From Syntrophaceae bacterium (GTDB lineage Bacteria; Desulfobacterota; SM23-61): a stretch of 12,799 nucleotides of DNA. The stretch spans positions 215 through 13,013 of the forward strand of contig PMCE01000221.1 of the NCBI GenBank assembly GCA_003154025.1, written 5' to 3'. Below the pieces are notes generated by a model, which made no database searches, was not told the DNA's origin, and worked only from the letters and a program-made list of their open reading frames with translations. Every line of letters begins with the position of its first letter. The stretch's first letter is position 1. Shown piece after piece: positions 6,308 to 12,217 of this stretch. The position numbers and the translations under genes were made by a program.

Positions 6308-7354
6308 ATGAAGGCCGTGGTGAAAACCAAGCCCTCGCCGGGGATTGAAATCCGGGAGGTGGGTCTTCCCGTCCCCCAGCCGGGCGAAGTCCTGGTCCGG
6401 GTCGAGGCCGTGGGAATCTGCGGGAGCGATGTCCATATCTATGAATGGACTCCGGGGTATGAATTCCTGACTCCACATTTCCCCCTCATCCTGGGCCATG
6501 AATTCGCCGGGGAGGTCGTGGAGTCGCGGGCAGGTTCTTTCCGCCCCGGAGAAAAAGTGACCAGCGAGACGGGGCGGATCTGCGGGAAGTGTTTTTACTG
6601 CAAACAGGGGAAAGGAGTCCTGTGCTCCCTGCGGACCTCCTTCGGCCGCATCGGCCTGGAGCGCAACGGTGCCATGGCCGAATTCGTGGCCGTTCACGAA
6701 GACTGCCTGCACCGGATCCCCGCCGGGGTATCCCTGGAAGAAGCGGCCGTAACCGAACCCGCGGCCGTGGCCCTGGGCGCGGTGGAGCTGGCCCGATTCT
6801 TTCCCGGGGACGTGGTCGTCGTCCTGGGGCCTGGCCCCATCGGCCTTCTCATCGTCCAGATGTGCAAAGCCCTGGGAGCAGGCCAGGTCGTAATCTCCGG
6901 GCAGGAGGCGGATCGCCCCAGGCTGGAGGTGGCCCAAAAGCTGGGCGCCGACCTCACCCTGATCAGCGAAAACCGGGACCCCTTGACGAAAATCATGGAC
7001 CTGACCCAAGGGCTCGGGGCCGGCGTAGTATTCGAAGCGAGCGGCTCGCCCGCGGCGGCGGTTTCCGGCCTCCGGATGCTGCGGAAGGCGGGAGAGATGA
7101 TTCTCGTGGGGATCTATCCCGAACCCATTCCGGTGGATGCCACCCACCAAATGGTTCGGCAGATGAAGAGCATCAAGGGAAGTTACGGGGGAGCTCCCCT
7201 GGACTGGGACCGGGTCTTGAACCTCATGGCCTCCCGCAAATTGAATGTCGCCCCCCTGATCTCCAATATCTTGCCCTTGGAGAGAGCATCCGAAGGCTTT
7301 GAGGGGGTCCTCCGGAAAGAGGCCTTGAAGATCCTTTTGAGACCCAATCCCTAA
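6308..7354 (+). CDS. Zinc-dependent medium-chain alcohol dehydrogenase (threonine/polyol/butanediol dehydrogenase-like)
   Basis: This 348-residue cytoplasmic MDR oxidoreductase oxidises a secondary alcohol with NAD(P). The catalytic zinc site is intact: Cys38 in GICGSDVH (with Asp41 and His43), GHE at 63-65, and Glu150 in TEPAAVALGAVE. Four structural-zinc cysteines are spaced normally at 92, 95, 98 and 106. The nucleotide-binding fold carries GPGPIG (174-179). The acidic residue after the second strand is displaced (ISGQEADRPRLEVA), so cofactor preference is uncertain. Relatives include L-threonine 3-dehydrogenase, sorbitol/xylitol dehydrogenase and 2,3-butanediol dehydrogenase, and the substrate cannot be assigned. 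AGGAG at 6294-6298 supports the ATG at 6308; another ATG at 6303 is out of frame. It sits alone, after a terminator and before a palindromic repeat, so it may be its own transcription unit. Confidence 0.9.
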   Translation: MKAVVKTKPSPGIEIREVGLPVPQPGEVLVRVEAVGICGSDVHIYEWTPGYEFLTPHFPLILGHEFAGEVVESRAGSFRPGEKVTSETGRICGKCFYCKQGKGVLCSLRTSFGRIGLERNGAMAEFVAVHEDCLHRIPAGVSLEEAAVTEPAAVALGAVELARFFPGDVVVVLGPGPIGLLIVQMCKALGAGQVVISGQEADRPRLEVAQKLGADLTLISENRDPLTKIMDLTQGLGAGVVFEASGSPAAAVSGLRMLRKAGEMILVGIYPEPIPVDATHQMVRQMKSIKGSYGGAPLDWDRVLNLMASRKLNVAPLISNILPLERASEGFEGVLRKEALKILLRPNP

Positions 7355-7381
7355 GCCGGCCAAGCCGCGGCCGAACCGGAT

Positions 7382-7452
7382 GTTGTAGGGGCGGCCCTAA
7401 GTGGCCGCCCGCAAGATGGGCAATCACGCCATGGCGTGATTGCCCCTACAAC
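7382..7452. repeat. 71-bp dispersed-type element with terminal inverted repeats and two internal palindromes
   Basis: The outer ends are perfect 11-bp inverted repeats: GTTGTAGGGGC (7382-7392) and GCCCCTACAAC (7442-7452). Inside are a hairpin with arms GGGCGGCC (7389-7396) and GGCCGCCC (7403-7410), and a perfect 28-bp palindrome at 7418-7445 whose left half is GGGCAATCACGCCA. The whole can fold as a cruciform or multi-branched stem. It lies between the dehydrogenase and the acyl-CoA synthetase and contains no coding capacity. The architecture resembles a miniature inverted-repeat or REP-like element. Ends of the form TGTAGGGGC...GCCCCTACA are, from memory, frequent in intergenic repeats of Desulfobacterota and related genomes. 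It may also end transcription from the dehydrogenase, although it has no T-run. Confidence 0.75.
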
Positions 7453-7491
7453 GGGTTACCGTTTTGCGCACGATTTCTTCCGTAAGGGAAT

Positions 7492-7507
7492 AAGGAGAGA
7501 GGAGAAG
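7492..7507 (+). promoter_or_regulatory. Ribosome-binding site fixing the GTG start of the acyl-CoA synthetase
   Basis: A long purine tract with AAGGAG at 7492-7497 and a second GGAG at 7501-7504 lies immediately upstream of GTG 7508. An upstream in-frame GTG at 7436 falls inside the palindromic repeat and has no ribosome site, so the start at 7508 is preferred. Confidence 0.7.
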
Positions 7508-9124
7508 GTGAAGTACTCTTTCGAAGAATATGCCCCGGGCAGGAAAAGGTACAAAGTAGAAGGCGTCGGTGAAGAGGCCATCGCCGGGGTTCGCCTGGAT
7601 ATGTACCGGAACCGCCCCCGCACTCTTCCGGAGATTTTCAACCGCACGGTCCAGCGGGACCGGCAGCATGAAGCCTTTATTTACGAGGATGAGAGGATCT
7701 CCTACGGAGAGCTGGCCCGCAGGGTCGACAGCCTGGCCTTCCGGTGGAAAGAGGAATACGGGGTCCGTCCGGGCGACCGGGTGATGATGATCCTGCGGAA
7801 CACGCCCGAGTTTGTGGCCTCCTTCTTCGCCGCCTCCCAGATGGGCGCCATCTCCGTCCCCACCAACACCCGCCTCAAGGCCCCGGAGATCGAATACCTC
7901 CTGAAAGACTCGGACCCCACCATTCTGATCGTCGAGCCCGAGCTGTGGGAGAGGATTCTTCAGGTCAGGGATCAGGCCCCCAACCTTAAGGCCGTATTCA
8001 TCACCGGGAAAGACCGCGTATCCGGAGCCACTCTTTTTTCCGACCTGATCAGCCGCACCGCGCCGCGGAGAATCCAGGCCCCGGCCACGGAGGAAGATGT
8101 CAACAGCATCCTCTATACCTCGGGGACCACGGGGAACCCCAAAGGGGCCATGCTCTGCCATCGGAATTTTATCACCAACTCCCTGAATACCCAGTCCCTC
8201 TGCCGCCTCTCCTCGGAGGACAAGCTCCTGATCATGGCCCCCATGTTTCACGTCACCGCCCTCAACTCCCAGCTGATCAAGATCGTCCACGCCGGGGCCA
8301 CGGGAGTATTGATGCGGGCTTTTAAGACCGAAGAGATCCTGGATACCATAGAGCGGGAGAAGATCACCGAGATGACCGGGGTGCCGGCCATGTATTCCAT
8401 GATCCTTCAGTCCCCGACCTTGGAGCGTCGCGACTTAACCACCTTGCGCTACTGCGGCTATGGCGGGGCCCCGGCTCCCGTCGAGGTCATCAAAACAATG
8501 AAGGAAAAATTCCCCACCTGGCGCCTGCGCAACGTGTACGGCTTGACTGAGGCCTCTTCCTGGGTTACCATGCTTCCCCATGACCAGACCACGATCCGTC
8601 CCGATTCCACCGGCCTTCCTGTCCCGGTGGTGCGGCTGAAGATCGTCAATGATGGAGGCGGAGAAGTCGCCCCGGGTGAAGTAGGCGAAATCCTCATCAA
8701 AGGCCCTAATATCTTCAAGGGGTACTGGAGGAAGCCGGAGGCCACGGCCGAATCGCTCCGGGACGGTTGGTTTCGCACGGGAGACCTGGGGAGGTTTGAC
8801 GAAGAAGGATACCTGTACGTCGTGGACCGGAAGAAGGAAATGGTCATCCGCGGCGGGGAGAATATCTACTGCATCGAAGTGGAAAACGTTCTCTACCAAC
8901 ATCCCAAGGTGGTGGAAGCGGCGGTGACCGGGGTTCCCGATCCGATCCTCGGGGAAGTGGTCAAAGCGGCCTGCGTCCTGAAGCAAGGCCAGCAGGCCAC
9001 CGGGGCGGAGATTCAGGAATTCTGTAAAAAATTTCTGGCGGACTACAAGGTCCCCAAATTCGTCTATTTCACCGACAAGCTCCCCCGGAACCCGGCGGGT
9101 AAGGTGATCAAAAAGGCGCTATAA
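7508..9124 (+). CDS. AMP-forming acyl-CoA synthetase / class I adenylate-forming ligase
   Basis: This protein is about 538 residues from a GTG start. It activates a carboxylic acid with ATP to an acyl-adenylate and transfers it to CoA. The ANL superfamily motifs appear in order: P-loop YTSGTTGNPKGAML (203-216), PMFHVTALN (245-253), YGLTE (344-348), TGDLG (424-428) in WFRTGDLGRFDEEGYLYVVDRKKEMVIRGGENIY, and the C-terminal catalytic lysine Lys532 in NPAGKV. Length and motifs fit medium/long-chain or aromatic acid ligases rather than the longer acetyl-CoA synthetase. No signal peptide or membrane anchor is seen. The acid is not predictable. In context it may activate a free acid released by the neighbouring dehydrogenases or taken up by the importer. 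The 5' spacer contains the palindromic element, so expression separate from the dehydrogenase is possible. Confidence 0.92.
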   Translation: MKYSFEEYAPGRKRYKVEGVGEEAIAGVRLDMYRNRPRTLPEIFNRTVQRDRQHEAFIYEDERISYGELARRVDSLAFRWKEEYGVRPGDRVMMILRNTPEFVASFFAASQMGAISVPTNTRLKAPEIEYLLKDSDPTILIVEPELWERILQVRDQAPNLKAVFITGKDRVSGATLFSDLISRTAPRRIQAPATEEDVNSILYTSGTTGNPKGAMLCHRNFITNSLNTQSLCRLSSEDKLLIMAPMFHVTALNSQLIKIVHAGATGVLMRAFKTEEILDTIEREKITEMTGVPAMYSMILQSPTLERRDLTTLRYCGYGGAPAPVEVIKTMKEKFPTWRLRNVYGLTEASSWVTMLPHDQTTIRPDSTGLPVPVVRLKIVNDGGGEVAPGEVGEILIKGPNIFKGYWRKPEATAESLRDGWFRTGDLGRFDEEGYLYVVDRKKEMVIRGGENIYCIEVENVLYQHPKVVEAAVTGVPDPILGEVVKAACVLKQGQQATGAEIQEFCKKFLADYKVPKFVYFTDKLPRNPAGKVIKKAL

Positions 9125-9127
9125 AAG

Positions 9128-9204
9128 CCGCAAGTCGCAAGTCGTAAGGCGCGAGAGCGTGAAATTTCTTTTACCCCCTACGCCTTGCGACCTGCGCCTT
9201 GCGG
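9128..9204. repeat. Imperfect inverted repeat (24-bp arms) between ligase and SDR genes
   Basis: The left arm at 9128-9151 starts CCGCAAGTCGCAAGTCG, and the right arm at 9181-9204 ends CTGCGCCTTGCGG. They are reverse complements at 21 of 24 positions, separated by 29 bases. Each arm is itself built from a repeated short word of the form GCAAGTC/GCAAGGC. It begins three bases after the ligase stop and ends just before the SDR ribosome site. It may act as a message-stabilising hairpin or weak terminator. It has no T-run and is not a CRISPR unit. Confidence 0.65.
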
Positions 9205-9212
9205 TCTTTAAT

Positions 9213-9222
9213 GAGGGAGGAG
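9213..9222 (+). promoter_or_regulatory. Ribosome-binding site fixing the SDR start
   Basis: GAGGGAGGAG ends three bases before ATG 9226 and is a near-ideal Shine-Dalgarno. In-frame codons TTG 9199 and ATG 9211 lie within or upstream of it and would add residues not found at the normal SDR N-terminus. Confidence 0.7.
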
Positions 9223-9225
9223 AAA

Positions 9226-9990
9226 ATGCGATTCAAAGACAAGGTGGCCATCGTCACCGGAGGGGCTTCGGGGATCGGCGCGGCTACGGCCCGGGGCTTG
9301 TCCAACGAGGGGGCCAAGGTGGTGGTAGCCGACTGGAGCCCCGAGAATTTACAGAAGATGGAAGCGGAGATGAAGAAGGAGGCGCGTCCTTTCTTGGGTC
9401 TGAAGATCGACGTTTCCCAGGAGAAAGAAGTTCAGGCCCTGGTCGGCCAAACCGTTTCCCGTTTCGGGGGGATCGACTTCCTGGTCAACAATGCGGGCAT
9501 TTCTCCCAAGCACCGGGGGAAGAAGCAGAATTTATGGGAAATGTCCGTCGAGGAATGGGACCGGGTCATGGCGGTGAACATCCGGGGGGTCTTTCTCTGC
9601 TGCTACTTCGCCGTCCCCAAAATGATCGAACGGGGGGGTGGCGCCATCGTGAGCCTCTCTTCCCAGGCGGCCAAGGCCGGATCGGTCATTACGGGGAGCC
9701 ATTACGTCATATCCAAGGCGGGAGTGATAGGGCTGACCAAAATCCTGGCGCGGGAAGTCGCCCCGCATAAAATCCGGGTGAATGCCGTCGCCCCGGGAAG
9801 GATCGACACCCCCATGATCTGGGATGTGCCGGTCGAGGTCAACGAGCAGATCAAAAAAAGCATCCCTCTCGCGCGCTTGGGGAAGGCCGAAGAAGTGGCC
9901 GATCCCATCCTCTTCCTCCTTTCCGACGCGGCGTCGTTCATCACCGGAGTGGTCATTGACATCAACGGGGGGTCGGGAATGTACTATTGA
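9226..9990 (+). CDS. Classical short-chain dehydrogenase/reductase (SDR)
   Basis: This 254-residue NAD(P)-dependent Rossmann-fold oxidoreductase is cytoplasmic. It has the cofactor motif TGGASGIG (11-18), Asp36 at the end of the second strand (VVVADWS), which favours NAD over NADP, NNAG (88-91), Asn118 in MAVNIRG, the catalytic Ser146 region SLSSQAAK, and the YxxxK pair Tyr160/Lys164. The C-terminal VAPGRIDTPM and FITGVVIDINGG are also standard. Members include FabG-like ketoacyl reductases, acetoin/butanediol reductases and polyol dehydrogenases, and sequence alone does not decide among them. An NAD preference together with the downstream 2-oxoacid dehydrogenase would fit a catabolic hydroxyl oxidation. 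The gene is preceded by an inverted repeat and followed 48 bases later by E1 alpha, with no terminator between, so co-transcription is likely. Confidence 0.9.
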   Translation: MRFKDKVAIVTGGASGIGAATARGLSNEGAKVVVADWSPENLQKMEAEMKKEARPFLGLKIDVSQEKEVQALVGQTVSRFGGIDFLVNNAGISPKHRGKKQNLWEMSVEEWDRVMAVNIRGVFLCCYFAVPKMIERGGGAIVSLSSQAAKAGSVITGSHYVISKAGVIGLTKILAREVAPHKIRVNAVAPGRIDTPMIWDVPVEVNEQIKKSIPLARLGKAEEVADPILFLLSDAASFITGVVIDINGGSGMYY

Positions 9991-10017
9991 AGATTTCAGA
10001 TTGTGGATTGCGGATTT
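9990..10017 (+). repeat. Short-word repeat tract between SDR and E1 alpha
   Basis: The 48-base gap begins with a tract of recurring GATT words: AGATTTCAGATT followed by GTGGATTGCGGATT. It has the same kind of internal repetition as the inverted repeats in neighbouring spacers but lacks a facing complementary arm. It may be a solo half of a dispersed repeat. The E1 alpha ribosome site GGGAGG follows at 10028-10033. Confidence 0.4.
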
Positions 10018-10038
10018 TCAAAATATCGGGAGGTTGCG

Positions 10039-11001
10039 ATGGAATTACCAGAGAAGGATTTGTTGGCGATGTACCGCTGGTTAGTGCTCGACCGGGTGTT
10101 CGAGGAAAAGACCTTCGAGCTCTTGAAGCTCGGCAAGCTGGTCGGGTTCCACCACCCGAACATCGGGCAGGAGGCGGTGGACGTAGGGAGTTGCTACCGC
10201 CTCAGGAAGGATGACACCATCATGCCCACCCACCGGGGAAAGGGGAAGTATCTCCTGAAGGGGGTGGACATGAAGACCCTGATGGCCGGCATGTTCGGCC
10301 GGAGGAACGGTTCCGGCAAAGGCCGGGGGCCGGCGTCCCACTCCGGGGACAACTCCATCGGCCTCCTGGCCGGGACCGGCCTCATCGGCTCGGGAATCCC
10401 CATCAGCACGGGCGCCGCCCTGGCCATGAAGCTGAAGAAACTGGACAGCGTGGCTCTTCATTTCTTCGGCGACGGGGCTTCGAACCGAGGGGACTTCCAT
10501 GAGTCGCTGAATATGGCCGGGGTCATGAAGCTGCCCATCGTCTACGTATGCGACAACAACTGTTATGCCATGACCGTTCCGGCGACCTGCGCCATGGCCA
10601 TCCGGGATATCTCCATCCGGGCGGCAGGGTATGGTTTCCCGGGCATCACCGTCGACGGAAATGATGTCCTGGCCGTGTACGAGGCCACGCAGGCCGCAAT
10701 CTCCCGGGCCCGCAAGGGCGAGGGGCCGACGCTCATCGAATGCAAGACCTACCGGTGGCTGGGGCACTCCATCATTGACCCCGCGCTCTACCGCTCGGCG
10801 GAAGAAGTGGAGTCGTGGAAGCAAAAATGCCCCATTAAACGGTTCGAAGGATATTTGCGGGGGAAAGGGCTCCTCGATGACCCGAAGATCAAAGAGGTCT
10901 ACCGGGGCGTAAATGAAGAGATCGAGGAATCCATCCGGTTTGCCGAAGCAAGCCCCCTCCCCTTGCCCGAGGATACGCTGCTGGGTGTCTATGCGGATTA
11001 A
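10039..11001 (+). CDS. 2-oxoacid (acetoin/pyruvate-type) dehydrogenase E1 component, alpha subunit
   Basis: This 320-residue TPP-binding subunit forms an alpha2beta2 E1 with the next gene. The TPP/Mg motif is GDGASNRG (144-151) through to CDNN (171-174), preceded by GSGIPISTGAALA (118-130). HRGKGKYLLKGVD (65-77) is the usual cofactor-contact region, and YRWLGHS (238-244) contributes the active-site His243 of this family. The length and the separate alpha/beta organisation match acetoin dehydrogenase (AcoA) and Gram-positive-type PDH/branched-chain enzymes, not the single-chain AceE. The segment GRGPASHSGD (96-105) replaces the common G-K-G-G-S-M-H form, hinting at altered substrate handling. 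The start at 10039 is set by GGGAGG at 10028-10033; an in-frame TTG at 10003 lies in the repeat tract and is less likely. Substrate is unresolved: acetoin, pyruvate or another 2-oxoacid. Confidence 0.9.
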   Translation: MELPEKDLLAMYRWLVLDRVFEEKTFELLKLGKLVGFHHPNIGQEAVDVGSCYRLRKDDTIMPTHRGKGKYLLKGVDMKTLMAGMFGRRNGSGKGRGPASHSGDNSIGLLAGTGLIGSGIPISTGAALAMKLKKLDSVALHFFGDGASNRGDFHESLNMAGVMKLPIVYVCDNNCYAMTVPATCAMAIRDISIRAAGYGFPGITVDGNDVLAVYEATQAAISRARKGEGPTLIECKTYRWLGHSIIDPALYRSAEEVESWKQKCPIKRFEGYLRGKGLLDDPKIKEVYRGVNEEIEESIRFAEASPLPLPEDTLLGVYAD

Positions 11002-11007
11002 AAAACA

Positions 11008-11104
11008 ATGGGACGCAGATTTACGCAGATAAAAATTCAAAACAGAAACGATTTTTGGTTTCGGGGTTTCGAATCCTGTAAATCTGCGTTCATCTGCGTC
11101 CAAT
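11008..11104. repeat. Imperfect inverted repeat (23-bp arms) between E1 alpha and E1 beta
   Basis: The arm at 11008-11030 contains GGACGCAGATTTACGCAGAT, and the arm at 11082-11104 contains ATCTGCGTTCATCTGCGTCC. They are reverse complements at 20 of 23 positions with a 51-base spacer. Each arm holds two copies of ACGCAGAT (or its complement). The unit fills most of the 127-base gap between two subunits of one enzyme, and no promoter or T-run is evident. Similar ACGCAGAT repeats are, from general familiarity, dispersed in several bacterial genomes. Confidence 0.7.
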
Positions 11105-11128
11105 AATAGTTTTCAAGGAGAACTGAAA

Positions 11129-12115
11129 ATGAAGGAAATGACCTTTGTCGGAGCGATTAACGAGGCGTTGCACGAAGAGATGGCCCGGGATGAAAGGGTT
11201 TATCTGTTCGGAGAGGATGTGCGAGTCGGGTACGGAAGCGGGGGAGCCTTCGGGGCTTCCAACGGTCTTTTTGCCAAATTCGGGCCCGAGCGGGTGATCG
11301 ACACCCCTATCTCCGAATCGGCCATTGCCGGCCTCTCCGTGGGTGCGGCGCTCTGGGGAATGCGTCCGGTGGCCGAGATTATGTTCTCCGATTTTCTCGC
11401 CCTGGCCATGGATCACATTTCGAATTCGGCCGCCAAGATGCGCTATGCCTACGCCGGAGAGGCGACTGTGCCGGTGGTTTTCCGGACGGCCTTCGGAGCA
11501 GGTGTGGGGGCGGCCCTGCACCACTCCCAGAGCCCCGAGGCCTGGATCGCTAACGTTCCCGGCCTGAAGATTGTCATGCCCTCCACCCCCCACGATGCCA
11601 AGGGGCTGTTGAAGAGTGCGATCCGGGATGACAATCCCGTCGTCTTCATGGAGCATAAGTTCATGTACAGCCGGGTCAAAGGGCCGGTTCCGGAAGGCGA
11701 ATACCTGATCCCCCTGGGAAAGGCCGATGTGAAGCGGGCCGGGGAAGACCTGACCATCATCGCCACCGGCGCCATGGTTCACCAGGCCTTGGCCGCGGCC
11801 GAGACCCTGGCAAAGGATGGCGTGAAAGCGGAAGTGGTCGACCCTCGTACCCTGGTGCCTTTGGATCGCGAGGCGATCCTGGCTTCGGTGGAAAAGACGG
11901 GGAAGGTGGTCATCGTCCACGAAGCGCCCACCTTCGGAGGGTTCGGCGGCGAAATCGCAGCCATGATCGCGGAAGAGGCCTTCTATTCCCTCGATGCGCC
12001 CATCAAACGGGTTGGAGCTCCCTTCACCCCGGTTCCGGCGCATCCCCTGTTGGAACAATTCTATTTGCCCAACGCGGAGAAGATCGTAAAAGCGGCGAAG
12101 GAAATCTTAGAATAG
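11129..12115 (+). CDS. 2-oxoacid (acetoin/pyruvate-type) dehydrogenase E1 component, beta subunit
   Basis: This 328-residue transketolase-like subunit completes the E1 active site. Typical features in order: FGEDVRVG (27-34), DTPISESAIAGLSVGAA (58-74) with Glu63 as the likely TPP-activating residue, RPVAEIMFSDFL (79-90), the active-site HHSQSPEAW (131-139), GLKIVMPSTPHDAKGLL (145-161), and EHKFMY shortly after DDNPVVFM. The C-terminal domain begins near EDLTIIATGAMVHQAL and ends with PVPAHPLLEQFYLPN. The EHK..Y and 'VPEG.Y.IPLGKA' region resembles AcoB of acetoin dehydrogenase, but PDH and branched-chain E1 beta subunits are close relatives. AAGGAG at 11115-11120 supports the ATG. It should act with the E1 alpha upstream and the E2 downstream as one complex. 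Confidence 0.92.
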   Translation: MKEMTFVGAINEALHEEMARDERVYLFGEDVRVGYGSGGAFGASNGLFAKFGPERVIDTPISESAIAGLSVGAALWGMRPVAEIMFSDFLALAMDHISNSAAKMRYAYAGEATVPVVFRTAFGAGVGAALHHSQSPEAWIANVPGLKIVMPSTPHDAKGLLKSAIRDDNPVVFMEHKFMYSRVKGPVPEGEYLIPLGKADVKRAGEDLTIIATGAMVHQALAAAETLAKDGVKAEVVDPRTLVPLDREAILASVEKTGKVVIVHEAPTFGGFGGEIAAMIAEEAFYSLDAPIKRVGAPFTPVPAHPLLEQFYLPNAEKIVKAAKEILE

Positions 12116-12120
12116 AATTC

Positions 12121-12199
12121 AGGATCCAGGAGTCTGAATTCAGAATAAGAGAACCGTAGAGTCTTTATTTTGGTTTCTGAATTCTGACTTCTGGATTCT
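12121..12199. repeat. Imperfect inverted repeat (25-bp arms) between E1 beta and E2
   Basis: The arm at 12121-12145 begins AGGATCCAGGAGTCTG, and the arm at 12175-12199 ends GACTTCTGGATTCT. They match as reverse complements at 22 of 25 positions with a 29-base spacer. The arms are built from TCTGAATTC/GAATTCAGA words. The repeat starts five bases after the E1 beta stop and ends before the AAGGAG (12206-12211) of E2. Its role could be message stability or simply insertion of a dispersed repeat into an operon. Confidence 0.7.
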
Positions 12200-12217
12200 A
12201 CGCTAAAGGAGAATTCA

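Noticed and set aside
6197..7363. Long open frame on the minus strand (about 388 codons) across the alcohol dehydrogenase gene
   Set aside because: It mirrors the + strand dehydrogenase, which has complete catalytic and structural zinc motifs. The minus-strand product is low in recognisable motifs and rich in Gly, Pro, Asp and His, as expected for the antisense of a GC-rich gene.
7436..7507. Upstream GTG start for the acyl-CoA synthetase
   Set aside because: It lies within the palindromic repeat, lacks a Shine-Dalgarno sequence and adds 24 residues unlike the family. The GTG at 7508 follows a strong purine tract.
10081..11103. Minus-strand open frame of about 340 codons over E1 alpha
   Set aside because: It is antisense to a clear E1 alpha gene, spans the downstream inverted repeat and has no ribosome site or family features.
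11090..12058. Minus-strand open frame of about 322 codons over E1 beta
   Set aside because: This is a shadow of the E1 beta coding sequence in GC-rich DNA. No domain is recognisable.
9128..12199. CRISPR-like array
   Set aside because: The repeats in the different spacers are unrelated to one another, occur as inverted pairs, and have no regular direct-repeat/spacer periodicity or cas genes nearby.
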